Shown piece after piece: positions 25,060 to 34,305 of a stretch of DNA of 64,000 nucleotides. Made by a program: the position numbers and the translations under genes. Origin of the DNA: Shewanella sp. Choline-02u-19 (GTDB lineage: Bacteria; Pseudomonadota; Gammaproteobacteria; Enterobacterales; Shewanellaceae); contig NZ_PJBE01000013.1 of NCBI RefSeq assembly GCF_002836205.1, positions 2,356,001 to 2,420,000 of the forward strand, written 5' to 3'. The notes below the pieces were generated by a model, which worked only from the letters and a program-made list of their open reading frames with translations, was not told the origin of the DNA and ran no database searches. Position 1 is the first letter of the stretch. The number at the start of each line of letters is the position of its first letter.

Positions 25060-25136
25060 TGGTGCGGATGGGAGGAGTCGAACCTCCGACCGCCTGGTTC
25101 GTAGCCAGGTACTCTATCCAGCTGAGCTACATCCGC
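25060..25136 (-). tRNA. tRNA-Arg (ACG), copy 1 of 6
   Basis: First Arg copy in transcription order, 21 bases after the promoter-proximal tRNA-Ser. Anticodon ACG, CCA encoded. Confidence 0.97.
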
Positions 25137-25155
25137 ATCGTCGTTTACTGTAAGA

Positions 25156-25249
<94 letters not shown>

Positions 25250-25256
25250 GTTTCTT

Positions 25257-25291
25257 GGCGCACATATTACTGTTTGCCGAAAATAAGTCAA
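25257..25291 (-). promoter_or_regulatory. Promoter of the Ser-Arg tRNA operon
   Basis: On the minus strand TTGACT (25286-25291), a 16-base spacer and TAATAT (25264-25269) are followed by the GC-rich discriminator GTGCGCC. Such discriminators mark stable-RNA promoters inhibited by ppGpp, so stringent control is likely. Confidence 0.75.
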
Positions 25292-25389
25292 ACCATTTCG
25301 AAGAAACTATTTCCGTTTGGACTGTTTTTAAGCATGTTGACTGTATATCCGCCTAAGAACGCCCATAATAAGACTTTTCATATCCTAAA

Positions 25390-25419
25390 AAATAAAAAAG
25401 CCAGTTAAAAAACTAGCTT
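25390..25419 (-). terminator. Rho-independent terminator of csrA
   Basis: On the minus strand aagctagtt and aactggctt pair with one mismatch and are followed by a T-rich run, 31 bases past the csrA stop. Confidence 0.75.
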
Positions 25420-25449
25420 CTAAAATTCTCAGTAATCATCAAACTACAA

Positions 25450-25647
25450 TCAGAAGTTTCCGCCTTCTGGAGCAGTCCCTGATTTTTCAGATTGAATGCG
25501 TTGATATATCTCTTCACGATGGACAGAGATTTCTTTAGGTGCATTAACACCAATTCTTACTTGGTTACCTTTAACGCCTAATACAGTGACCGTAACTTCA
25601 TCACCAATCATCAGTGTTTCACCAACACGACGAGTCAATATCAGCAT
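25450..25647 (-). CDS. csrA: Carbon storage regulator CsrA (RNA-binding)
   Basis: 65 residues, the normal size. MLILTRRVGETLMIGD is the CsrA N-terminus with Arg6/Arg7 and GE..MIG, and the second RNA-contact region VHREEIYQRI (Arg44) is intact. CsrA binds GGA in leader RNAs and blocks or stabilises translation. It is controlled through BarA/UvrY and small RNAs, and barA lies in this window. An AAAGGAG ribosome site precedes ATG 25647. It has its own terminator, so it is not co-transcribed with the tRNAs. Confidence 0.98.
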   Translation of the reverse strand: MLILTRRVGETLMIGDEVTVTVLGVKGNQVRIGVNAPKEISVHREEIYQRIQSEKSGTAPEGGNF

Positions 25648-25705
25648 TATGTTGCTCCTTTAGTTCCTAAACTTGCTTTATACGGCATTATTCCGCTATA
25701 TACTT

Positions 25706-25733
25706 ATTATAGAGTTAGCTTAGTACAAATTAA
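25706..25733 (-). promoter_or_regulatory. Predicted csrA promoter (-10 element)
   Basis: A perfect TATAAT (25706-25711) lies about 60 bases before the csrA ATG on the minus strand. The -35 match is poor (GTTAAT or TGTTAA at 17-18 bases). Confidence 0.4.
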
Positions 25734-26066
25734 CAGTATTCAATTTGAAATACGCCAATTAATTGCACCTTTACTGCCTTTATATACAGTTCTAGCATCA
25801 AAACCCTACAAGCCATATTAAAAAAATTCTGCACTAAAAGGCTATTATTAAACATAGAGATTAAACGGGCATGAAAACAGTTTGAAGACCATTTCAGCAA
25901 CACCTCTAAAATCCATTAGCCAAACAACATTACATTGTCACAATCACCATACCAAAGTTAACTGTTATATCTACTAGTTTTCTCGTAAATAGTGATATTT
26001 ATGCAATTAGTTTGCTAAACATAGCCGCTACCATTAGCACTTATGCTAACTTTTAGCCTTCAGACA
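25734..26066. other. Intergenic region alaS-csrA, where lysC would be expected
   Basis: No gene. In Vibrio, and as I recall in Shewanella, an aspartokinase gene lies here. The gap is far too short for it. A minus-strand stretch RGVAEMVFKLFS (25907-25872) faintly recalls the ACT-domain GVAxxMF segment of aspartokinases and lies where that would fall, but it is too short to call. Confidence 0.3.
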
Positions 26067-26096
26067 ACAAAAAACGCTCATAAAGAGCGTTTTTCA
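26067..26096 (-). terminator. Rho-independent terminator of alaS
   Basis: The perfect 10-bp stem aaaaacgctc / gagcgttttt has a 5-base loop and T-runs, 25 bases after the alaS stop. Confidence 0.9.
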
Positions 26097-26121
26097 AACT
26101 TTCATTCAACAGCTATCTCGA

Positions 26122-28746
26122 TTAAGCCAGCTTGTCAGAAATCCAAGGTATAACGCTATCTAATGCACTTTGAAGGTTTTCAGGCTGGCTACCACCTGCT
26201 TGTGCCATATCAGGACGCCCACCGCCTTTACCACCAACTTGCACAGCGATGGAAGCTATAAGTTCACCTGCTTTCACTTTGCCAGTGAGATCTTTAGTGA
26301 CACCCGCAATGAGGTTCACCTTGGCGTCGCCAGCAATCCCTAATACAACAATACCAGACTTAAGCTTCTGCTTGAGTTCATCTTGCAAACCGCGAAGCGA
26401 ACCTGCATCGACACCATCAAGCTTCTTAACTAAAACTTTAATACCATTGACGTCAACAGCTTCACCAACGAGATCGGCACTGGTTGCTGCCGCAAGTTTA
26501 TCTTTTAACTGTGCAAGCTCTTTCTCAAGCAACTTAGCCTTATCCAGTTGTGCCTTGAGCTTTACCACAACAGAGGCACTATCGCCTTTCAATAACGACG
26601 CAGCTTCTTCCAGCTGATCCTGCTGCTTAGCAATATAAGCCATTGCAGCTGCCCCTGTTACCGCTTCGATTCGACGTATACCCGCGGCAATACCACCTTC
26701 AGAGGTGATCTTAAACAAGCCAATATCACCAGTACGACCTACGTGTGTTCCGCCACAGAGCTCAATTGAGAAGTCTCCCATAGAGACAACACGAACTTCA
26801 TCGTCATACTTCTCGCCAAATAACGCCATAGCGCCTTTCTCTTTGGCTTGCTCTATGTCCATCACTTCAGCAGTTAACGCGTGGTTATGGCGGATTTGAG
26901 TATTAACCAATTCTTCTACTTCTTTGACCTCAGAGGCTTTAACGCCTTCAAAATGAGAGAAGTCGAAACGTAAACGTTCAGGGTCAACTAACGAGCCTTT
27001 CTGAGTTACGTGCGTACCTAACACTTGGCGCAACGCTGCATGAAGTAAATGCGTAACGGAGTGGTTTAGCTCTGTTCTATGACGACGGTCTTTGTCGACA
27101 TCAGTAGAAACAGACAGACCAACTTTAATTGAGCCGCTCGCTAACTTGCCAATATGGCCAATTGCTTGGCCGTATTTTTGGGTATCAGTAACGTTATACT
27201 CAACACCATCAGCAATAAGCACACCTTTGTCGCCACACTGGCCACCAGATTCACCGTAAAATGGTGTGTTATCCAGTACAATTACCGCTTCGTCACCTGC
27301 AGCAAGCTCATTGACCGATTCACCCGCTTTATAGATAGCAATAATCGTCGCTTGGTTATTAAGACTCTCATAACCAACGAAAGCACTTTGTGCATCTATC
27401 TTTAGACCATCATTGTAATCAGTTTCAAACTGACCAGCGGCTTGAGCACGGCTTCGCTGCTCTGCCATGGCAGTTTTAAAACCAGCTTCATCGACAGTGA
27501 TATCTCGCTCGCGACAAACATCTGCGGTTAAATCAACTGGGAATCCGTATGTGTCATACAATTTAAAGGCTGTTTCACCGTCTAATACATCACCTTTAAG
27601 ATTTGTTAACGCATTATCAAGAATACCTAGACCGCGCTCGAGTGTACGAGCAAACTGCTCTTCTTCAGCTTTAAGTGACTTTTCAACTATTGGTTGCGTA
27701 GCCACTAAACCTTTAGCGGCATCACCCATAACTTCGATCAGAGTCGGAACCAGCTTATAAAAGAAGCTGCTAGTAGCACCTAATTTATTTCCGTGACGAA
27801 CGGCACGGCGAATAATACGACGTAATACATAACCGCGGCCTTCATTCGATGGCATCACACCGTCAGCAATTAAAAATGCACATGAGCGGATATGATCGGA
27901 GATAACACGTAGTGATTTATTTTCTAAATCAGTAACGCCGAGGATTTCAGCCGTCTTTTTGATTAACGCTTGGAAAATATCAATCTCATAGTTTGAATGC
28001 ACGCCCTGCATAATCGCAGCAATTCGCTCAATCCCCATTCCTGTATCAACAGAAGGTCGAGGTAACGGATTCATATCACCATTTGATTGACGGTTATACT
28101 GCATGAATACGATGTTCCAGATCTCAATAAATCTGTCACCGTCTTCTTCTGGCGTACCGGGACGGCCACCCCAGATATGTTCGCCGTGATCATAGAAAAT
28201 TTCAGAACAAGGACCACAAGGTCCTGTGTCGCCCATCTGCCAGAAATTATCGGAAGCATAAGCAGCGCCTTTGTTATCGCCTATACGAATAACATTTTCA
28301 GGTGCAATACCGATTTTTTTCGTCCAGATATCGTAAGCTTCGTTATCGGTGTCGTAAATAGTGACGCATAAACGCTCTTTGGGCAGTTTTAGCTCTTTAG
28401 TTAGAAAATTCCAAGCAAAGTTTATCGCTTCTTCTTTGAAGTAATCACCAAAGCTAAAGTTACCGAGCATTTCAAAAAATGTATGGTGGCGCGCTGTGTA
28501 ACCAACATTATCTAAATCATTATGCTTACCGCCCGCTCTTACACATCGCTGAGATGAGGTGGCACGGCTATAATTGCGCTTGTCTTCTCCAAGAAATACG
28601 TCTTTGAACTGGTTCATACCCGCATTAGTAAATAATAACGTAGGGTCATTAGTTGGCACTAGAGAGCTACTATCAACGACCTGATGACCATTGGTACCGA
28701 AATATGCCAAGAAAGCACTACGCAGTGCTGCAGTAGTTTGATACAT
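26122..28746 (-). CDS. alaS: Alanyl-tRNA synthetase
   Basis: The 874-residue class II enzyme charges tRNA-Ala. It has the N-terminal catalytic core (FTNAGMNQFKDVFLG; RCVRAGGKHNDLDNVG; HTFFEMLGNFSFGDYF), an editing domain with HSVTHLLHAALR and CGGTH, both zinc-site elements, and the C-terminal C-Ala domain ending in GGGRPDMAQAGG. I start at ATG 28746 (MYQTTAALRSAF), which has an AGGAC ribosome site; a nine-codon upstream extension is not family-like. It lies downstream of recA in the same orientation, with a recX relic between them. Confidence 0.98.
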   Translation of the reverse strand: MYQTTAALRSAFLAYFGTNGHQVVDSSSLVPTNDPTLLFTNAGMNQFKDVFLGEDKRNYSRATSSQRCVRAGGKHNDLDNVGYTARHHTFFEMLGNFSFGDYFKEEAINFAWNFLTKELKLPKERLCVTIYDTDNEAYDIWTKKIGIAPENVIRIGDNKGAAYASDNFWQMGDTGPCGPCSEIFYDHGEHIWGGRPGTPEEDGDRFIEIWNIVFMQYNRQSNGDMNPLPRPSVDTGMGIERIAAIMQGVHSNYEIDIFQALIKKTAEILGVTDLENKSLRVISDHIRSCAFLIADGVMPSNEGRGYVLRRIIRRAVRHGNKLGATSSFFYKLVPTLIEVMGDAAKGLVATQPIVEKSLKAEEEQFARTLERGLGILDNALTNLKGDVLDGETAFKLYDTYGFPVDLTADVCRERDITVDEAGFKTAMAEQRSRAQAAGQFETDYNDGLKIDAQSAFVGYESLNNQATIIAIYKAGESVNELAAGDEAVIVLDNTPFYGESGGQCGDKGVLIADGVEYNVTDTQKYGQAIGHIGKLASGSIKVGLSVSTDVDKDRRHRTELNHSVTHLLHAALRQVLGTHVTQKGSLVDPERLRFDFSHFEGVKASEVKEVEELVNTQIRHNHALTAEVMDIEQAKEKGAMALFGEKYDDEVRVVSMGDFSIELCGGTHVGRTGDIGLFKITSEGGIAAGIRRIEAVTGAAAMAYIAKQQDQLEEAASLLKGDSASVVVKLKAQLDKAKLLEKELAQLKDKLAAATSADLVGEAVDVNGIKVLVKKLDGVDAGSLRGLQDELKQKLKSGIVVLGIAGDAKVNLIAGVTKDLTGKVKAGELIASIAVQVGGKGGGRPDMAQAGGSQPENLQSALDSVIPWISDKLA

Positions 28747-28959
28747 GAAACCGTCCTGAATTAGGTTGTGCAACTAGCCCGAAAAAGAGCCTAATGATAA
28801 ATTTTTATGAAAAGCATTATAAGCAGTGTCATGGCTAACAACCAGCCCTGTAGTGACAAAACTGCGTAGACAGCTAAAAAAATGGGTATTGCGGGATCAT
28901 TCTAAGATATGAGTGGTGAAAATGAGGTTGCTAGCAAATGACAAATTAATCGTAAGGAT

Positions 28960-29171
28960 CACATTCAAGAGCATAAGATATTTGTTCGAATGAAGACTTT
29001 GCCCTATTAGATAACGACTGTCGTCTAAATAGACTGTAAGAGCACGGCTATTAGCACCATTTTAATTTTTAGTACGTCAAACTCAGAAAGTTTAGTTTGG
29101 TTTGGATTTTTTACGGGAATGATCACGGCGCGCTATAAGCGCGCCGTGACGTGTAATGCTGATTGGGGCAT
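28960..29171 (-). pseudogene. recX: recX remnant (frameshifted)
   Basis: Between recA and alaS, the normal place of recX, the minus strand encodes RHGALIARRDHSRKKS (29151-29104) in one frame, then KLSEFDVLKIKMVLIAVLL in a second, then VYLDDSRYLIGQSL (29034-28993) in a third. ALIARRDHS and YLDDSRY match the two best-conserved RecX motifs (LLARRDHSxxEL and GYLDDSRF), with about the right spacing (some 30-40 residues) and the right distance from recA. The recA-alaS gap is about 470 bases, close to a recX gene. No frame is open throughout, so RecX, the RecA inhibitor, is lost here. Confidence 0.7.
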
Positions 29172-29215
29172 AAGTATTAAAAAGCTAACTTACCAAGCTA
29201 ACTCAAAAAAGGGAC

Positions 29216-30283
29216 TTAAAAAACTTCGCCTGTTTCTAAATCAACATTGTCACCTGCAGTGTCAGTAGTTTCCGCTGTTACTTTTTCGCCTTTGCCTAAT
29301 AACATTGAACGCAAAGTAGCCTCAATTTCGTCAGACACTTCTGGGTTTTCAATTAAATACTTACCAGCGTTTGCACGGCCTTGACCAATTTTACTGCCTT
29401 TATATGCATACCAAGCACCTGACTTTTCAATTAACTTATGAATAACGCCTAAGTCAACTAGCTCGCCAGTACTGTTAATACCTTTGCCATAAAGGATTTG
29501 GAATTCAGCTTGCTTAAACGGCGCAGCAATTTTGTTCTTAACCACTTTAACGCGCGTTTCGTTACCAATAACTTCATCGCGGTCTTTGATCGCACCAGTA
29601 CGGCGAATATCTAAACGAACAGAAGCGTAGAACTTAAGTGCGTTACCACCAGTCGTGGTTTCAGGGTTACCAAACATGACACCAATTTTCATACGAATTT
29701 GGTTAATGAAGATAAGCAAAGTGTTTGATTGCTTAAGGTTACCTGCAAGTTTACGCATTGCTTGGCTCATCATACGCGCCGCTAGGCCCATGTGAGAGTC
29801 ACCAATTTCGCCTTCAATTTCAGCTTTTGGCGTTAATGCCGCCACGGAGTCAACAACAATAACGTCAACTGCGCCAGAACGACTCAATGCATCACAAATC
29901 TCTAACGCTTGCTCACCAGTATCAGGTTGTGAGCAAAGTAAATTATCAATATCAACACCTAGATTCTTTGCATAGATGGGGTCCAAAGCATGCTCGGCAT
30001 CGATAAATGCACAAATCTTGCCCTGCCTCTGTGCTGCAGCAATCACTTCCAACGTTAGTGTTGTTTTACCTGATGATTCTGGACCGTAGATTTCGCAAAT
30101 ACGCCCCATAGGCAGGCCACCAGCACCCAACGCCACATCCAAAGATAGAGAGCCAGTAGAGATTGTTTCAACATCCATTGAACGATTTTCGCCCAACTTC
30201 ATAATTGAACCTTTACCAAATTGCTTTTCAATTTGACCTAAAACGGCGTTTAACGCTTTCTCTTTATTTGGATCTATCTTCAT
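29216..30283 (-). CDS. recA: Recombinase RecA
   Basis: 355 residues. Walker A GPESSGKT is at 67-74, the L2/ssDNA region is around IRMKIGVMFGNPETTTGGNA, and an acidic C-terminus follows. RecA pairs DNA strands and triggers LexA self-cleavage. An AAGGAAAT ribosome site precedes ATG 30283. A LexA box overlaps its promoter. The downstream recX is decayed, so RecA may lack its usual negative modulator. Confidence 0.99.
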   Translation of the reverse strand: MKIDPNKEKALNAVLGQIEKQFGKGSIMKLGENRSMDVETISTGSLSLDVALGAGGLPMGRICEIYGPESSGKTTLTLEVIAAAQRQGKICAFIDAEHALDPIYAKNLGVDIDNLLCSQPDTGEQALEICDALSRSGAVDVIVVDSVAALTPKAEIEGEIGDSHMGLAARMMSQAMRKLAGNLKQSNTLLIFINQIRMKIGVMFGNPETTTGGNALKFYASVRLDIRRTGAIKDRDEVIGNETRVKVVKNKIAAPFKQAEFQILYGKGINSTGELVDLGVIHKLIEKSGAWYAYKGSKIGQGRANAGKYLIENPEVSDEIEATLRSMLLGKGEKVTAETTDTAGDNVDLETGEVF

Positions 30284-30382
30284 TATTATTTCCTTAAAAT
30301 CACAGTGCTAACACAGTTTCAGCACTGTATTATCATTTTGATGACGACTCTAATATCTACTTTAGGGCCTCAATATGAAACT

Positions 30383-30410
30383 AGTATACTGTACAATCAT
30401 ACAGTATCAA
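30383..30410 (-). promoter_or_regulatory. recA promoter overlapped by a LexA (SOS) box
   Basis: The 20-base box tactgtacaatcatacagta (30387-30406) fits CTGT-N8-ACAG exactly. It overlaps a minus-strand promoter with TTGATA (30405-30410), 16 bases and TATACT (30383-30388), so bound LexA would block RNA polymerase. Confidence 0.92.
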
Positions 30411-30602
30411 GTACTGTGCAAGATTTTTTTATTAAACCAACAAAATCATACAGATAAGCAATAGTACGTAAAAAACGCCCTTAGTTAGCAGTATTTCATC
30501 ATAATAATCCCCACTAAGATGAGTAAAAAATTGTTAAGATTGGCAACCATAAATGTTTAATGGCCACTACGCGCCGCAGTAAAGTACAGGCAAAGCAAAT
30601 TG

Positions 30603-33185
30603 ATGACTGCTATTGATCCGCAAAACTTAGAAAAACACACCCCGATGATGCGTCAATATTTGACGCTAAAAGCGGAAAATCCAGATATGTTGCTATTTTA
30701 TCGCATGGGGGACTTCTACGAGCTTTTTTACGAAGATGCCAAACTCGCTTCTGAGTTGCTCGGTATCTCATTAACAGCACGCGGAAAAAGTGGTGGCGAC
30801 CCGATCCCTATGGCTGGCCTACCCTACCACGCTGTTGAAGGGTATTTAGCGAAGCTAGTGCAACTTCGTGTGTCTGTCGCGATCTGCGAGCAAGTAGGCG
30901 ATCCAGCCACTTCAAAGGGGCCAGTTGATCGCAAAGTTGTCCGTCTCGTCACCCCAGGGACTTTGACTGATGAAGCCTTGCTACAAGAGAAGCAAGATAA
31001 TTTACTTGCCGCACTCTATCAAGGCAAAGCGGGATATGGTTACGCGACTCTTGATATCGCATCCGGCCGTTTTGTGGTCACAGAGCTGAAAGATACCGAG
31101 TCTCTGGAAGCTGAATTGCAAAGAACCAATCCGGCAGAATTGCTTTATAGCGAAGACTTTTCACAAATGAGTCTTATTGCAGGCATGAATGGCACTCGCC
31201 GTCGACCCGAGTGGGAATTTGATTTTGAGACTTGCCACCGTTTGCTGCTAAGTCAATTTGGCACTAAAGACCTTAAAGGTTTCGGTATTGAAGATGCCAG
31301 ACTGTCACTGCAAGCTGCAGGTTGCCTAATGCAGTATGTGAAAGATACTCAGCGTACAGCATTACCACATATAAACTCTATCATACGTTTTAACCAAGCT
31401 GACAGCATCATACTTGATGCTGCGACGCGTCGTAATTTAGAGTTAACAGTAAACCTGCAAGGCGGACAAACTAACACCTTAGCCTCTGTATTAGATAATA
31501 CAGTTACAGCTATGGGTAGCCGCATGCTACAGCGCTGGTTGCATCAGCCACTGCGTGATCACCAAGTCATAAATGCTCGACAGTCATCTATTGCCGAGTT
31601 AATTACCAGTGAGCATTACCTTACCCTTGCTGAAGACTTAAAAGCGTTAGGTGACGTTGAGCGAATAACAGCTCGTATCGCCCTTCGCAATGCCCGACCA
31701 AGAGATTTTGCGCGCTTACGTCAAGCATTAGGCTTGTTACCGCAACTACAGCAAACGCTTAAGTCGACAACAGTTCCTCACCTTCAATACCTGTCTCAAG
31801 TCATTGGCGAGTTCCCTGAGGAACTAGTCTTGCTGTCAAATGCCATTGTCGATAATCCACCAATGCTTATTCGTGATGGTGGTGTAATACGTGACGGTTA
31901 TGATGCAGAGCTTGATGAATGGCGTGTACTAAGCGCCGGTGCTACCGATTACCTTGCCCAGTTGGAAGCTCGAGAGAAAGAACAAACAGGGATATCTACC
32001 CTAAAAGTCGGCTACAACCGAGTACATGGATACTACATTGAAGTCAGCCGCCGCGAATCAGATCTGGTGCCCTTGAGTTATCAACGCCGTCAAACGCTAA
32101 AAAACACAGAGCGTTATATCATTGCGGAACTGAAAGAACACGAAGAAAAAGTCCTTTCAAGCCAAGGTAAAGCACTCGCATTAGAAAAACAGTTATGGGA
32201 ACAGTTATTTGACCTCCTATTGCCGAAAATACATGAGCTGCAAGAGTTTGCCAAAGCCGCGGCTGAATTGGATGTCTTGTGTAACTTTGCTGAACGCGCT
32301 GAAACACTTAACTACGCCTGCCCAGAACTATCAGAAGCTTCAGGAATACATATAGAAGCAGGTCGCCATCCTGTTGTCGAGCAAGTAAGTCAAAGTCCCT
32401 TTATAGCGAACCCAGTAACGCTAGATGACCAACGTAAAATGCTGATTGTTACCGGTCCAAACATGGGGGGTAAGTCCACCTATATGAGGCAGATAGCCTT
32501 AATCACCTTGATGGCACATATTGGTTGTTACGTTCCTGCGGAGCATGCCGTAATTGGCCCTGTCGATAGAATATTTACCCGTATTGGCGCGTCAGACGAT
32601 CTCGCTTCTGGACGATCGACTTTTATGGTCGAGATGACCGAAACGGCGAATATCCTTCATAATGCAACGCCAAACAGTCTGGTCTTAATGGATGAGATTG
32701 GCCGTGGTACATCTACCTACGATGGCTTATCATTGGCATGGTCGGCTGCAGAGTATTTAGCCAAAAACCTTAACGCAATGACGCTATTTGCAACGCATTA
32801 CTTTGAGTTAACCCAGCTTCCTGAGCTGATGGATAACGTCGAAAATGTGCATCTGGATGCCGTTGAACATGGTGATTCAATCGTGTTTATGCATGCGGTG
32901 CAAGAGGGCCCAGCCAGTCGAAGTTACGGATTGCAGGTTGCCGCACTTGCAGGTGTGCCAAACAGCGTCATAAGTGCTGCCAAACAAAAGCTTCACCATT
33001 TAGAAAGCCGCGATCAGGCAATGGAGCAGTCGCAAAATGGTCAGATTTTGGCTCAACAAGCCATCAGTTTACCAACACAAGCATCATCAGCTGTGATTGA
33101 GGCACTTGAAAAGCTCAATCCCGATGAACTGACACCAAGGCAAGCGCTCGATTATCTTTATCACTTAAAAAAGTTGTCACTGTAA
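30603..33185 (+). CDS. mutS: DNA mismatch repair protein MutS
   Basis: 860 residues. The mismatch-binding Phe-x-Glu motif is in YRMGDFYELFYEDA, the clamp and lever lie in the middle, and the ABC ATPase carries Walker A GPNMGGKST (618-626), the signature DDLASGRSTFMVEM, Walker B LVLMDEIGRGTSTYDG and the His-loop TLFATHYFEL. The C-terminal tetramer helix is present. ATG 30603 is chosen over an adjacent in-frame TTG at 30600. It is divergent from recA; its 3' end converges on rpoS across a shared terminator. Confidence 0.98.
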   Translation: MTAIDPQNLEKHTPMMRQYLTLKAENPDMLLFYRMGDFYELFYEDAKLASELLGISLTARGKSGGDPIPMAGLPYHAVEGYLAKLVQLRVSVAICEQVGDPATSKGPVDRKVVRLVTPGTLTDEALLQEKQDNLLAALYQGKAGYGYATLDIASGRFVVTELKDTESLEAELQRTNPAELLYSEDFSQMSLIAGMNGTRRRPEWEFDFETCHRLLLSQFGTKDLKGFGIEDARLSLQAAGCLMQYVKDTQRTALPHINSIIRFNQADSIILDAATRRNLELTVNLQGGQTNTLASVLDNTVTAMGSRMLQRWLHQPLRDHQVINARQSSIAELITSEHYLTLAEDLKALGDVERITARIALRNARPRDFARLRQALGLLPQLQQTLKSTTVPHLQYLSQVIGEFPEELVLLSNAIVDNPPMLIRDGGVIRDGYDAELDEWRVLSAGATDYLAQLEAREKEQTGISTLKVGYNRVHGYYIEVSRRESDLVPLSYQRRQTLKNTERYIIAELKEHEEKVLSSQGKALALEKQLWEQLFDLLLPKIHELQEFAKAAAELDVLCNFAERAETLNYACPELSEASGIHIEAGRHPVVEQVSQSPFIANPVTLDDQRKMLIVTGPNMGGKSTYMRQIALITLMAHIGCYVPAEHAVIGPVDRIFTRIGASDDLASGRSTFMVEMTETANILHNATPNSLVLMDEIGRGTSTYDGLSLAWSAAEYLAKNLNAMTLFATHYFELTQLPELMDNVENVHLDAVEHGDSIVFMHAVQEGPASRSYGLQVAALAGVPNSVISAAKQKLHHLESRDQAMEQSQNGQILAQQAISLPTQASSAVIEALEKLNPDELTPRQALDYLYHLKKLSL

Positions 33186-33220
33186 TAATATAAGTCTCTT
33201 TGCTTTAAGCAATAGAAACA

Positions 33221-33246
33221 AAAAAGGCGCCAGCGGCGCCTTTTCT
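33221..33246. terminator. Bidirectional terminator between mutS and rpoS
   Basis: aaaaaggcgcc and ggcgcctttt form a GC-rich stem with a 3-base loop (agc), with A- and T-runs on either side, between two convergent genes. Confidence 0.9.
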
Positions 33247-33260
33247 TTATCTACCGGTTG

Positions 33261-34229
33261 CTAAATTCTAAAAATAGCCTCAACAGATAGACCTTGGGCG
33301 CCTAACAAATCTTTTAAGCGCTTTAATGCTTCAACTTGAATTTGGCGTACACGCTCACGGGTTAAGCCAATCTCTTTACCGACGTTTTCAAGTGTTGATG
33401 GCTCATAGCCTAATAAACCAAATCGGCGCGCTAGCACTTCTCTTTGCTTGGTATTAAGTTCATCTAACCACTTCACTACTGATTTCGACATATCTTCATC
33501 TTGAACCTTATAATCAGGTCCAACATTGTCGTCATCAGCTAATACATCCAGTAACGCCTTATCACTTTCGCCACCCAACGGGGTATCAACTGAGGTGATG
33601 CGTTCGTTTAACTTGAGCATACGACTGACATCGCTGCTTGATAGATCGAGTTTATCTGCAATTTCTTCTGCGGTAGGCTCATGGTCTAATTTTTGAGCTA
33701 GCTCTCGTGCTGTACGCAGGTAAACATTAAGCTCTTTTACGACATGGATGGGTAATCGAATCGTACGAGTCTGATTCATAATTGCTCGTTCGATTGTTTG
33801 TCTAATCCACCACGTCGCATAAGTTGAGAATCTGAAACCACGTTCAGGATCGAACTTCTCTACGGCACGGATTAAGCCCAAATTACCTTCTTCAATAAGA
33901 TCGAGCAGCGCTAAGCCACGATTATTATATCGACGTGCAATTTTTACGACTAATCTGAGGTTACTTTCGATCATGCGGTTGCGGGATTTTTCACAGCCTT
34001 TAAGTGACTTGCGTGAAAAAAACACCTCTTCTTCTGCGCTGAGAAGGGGGGAAAATCCTATTTCACCTAGATACAGTTGTGTCGCATCGAGGTTTTTTTG
34101 TAAATCGTCTTGTACTTGTTGCTCCAACTCTGCTTCTTTAACTTCCTTTTTATTGACGTCTGATGTTAATCCTTTTACAGAAGTATTCGTAGGTTTTTCT
34201 GCCACTACGGCATTATTTGTTCTGCCCAT
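33261..34229 (-). CDS. rpoS: Stationary-phase sigma factor RpoS (sigma-38)
   Basis: 322 residues from ATG 34229, which has a GGGAG ribosome site. Region 1.2 (DATQLYLGEIGFSPLL), region 2 (NLRLVVKIARRYNNRG; FDPERGFRFSTYATWWIRQ), region 3 and region 4 (GLTRERVRQIQVEALKRL) are all intact. It directs general stress and stationary-phase transcription. nlpD upstream is in the same direction; in enterics the main rpoS promoter lies within nlpD. A seven-codon upstream extension is not conserved in character. Confidence 0.98.
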   Translation of the reverse strand: MGRTNNAVVAEKPTNTSVKGLTSDVNKKEVKEAELEQQVQDDLQKNLDATQLYLGEIGFSPLLSAEEEVFFSRKSLKGCEKSRNRMIESNLRLVVKIARRYNNRGLALLDLIEEGNLGLIRAVEKFDPERGFRFSTYATWWIRQTIERAIMNQTRTIRLPIHVVKELNVYLRTARELAQKLDHEPTAEEIADKLDLSSSDVSRMLKLNERITSVDTPLGGESDKALLDVLADDDNVGPDYKVQDEDMSKSVVKWLDELNTKQREVLARRFGLLGYEPSTLENVGKEIGLTRERVRQIQVEALKRLKDLLGAQGLSVEAIFRI

Positions 34230-34305
34230 AATATATCTCCCAAATTTCATATTTAACTACTGCACTGTACTGTCCTCCGATTTGCCAAACTGGCAGCCTA
34301 ATCAA

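Noticed and set aside
24517..25136. CRISPR-like regular repeats
   Set aside because: The repeats are whole 77-base tRNA genes with 30-34-base spacers that resemble each other. There are no cas genes.
24516..25153. Predicted proteins of the type MVRMGGVEPPTAWFVARYSI across the tRNA array
   Set aside because: These frames are the antisense of tRNA-Arg and tRNA-Ser genes, a known source of false protein calls.
26249..26617. 122-codon plus-strand frame inside alaS
   Set aside because: It is a shadow of alaS, rich in Ser/Thr/Leu, with no ribosome site and no independent support. The same holds for the other antisense frames within oadA, barA, ribD and glyA.
29123..29149. Perfect 11-bp hairpin as recA terminator
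   Set aside because: No T-run follows on the minus strand, and the sequence codes for the recX motif ALIARRDHS in one frame, so the palindrome is better explained as part of the relic.
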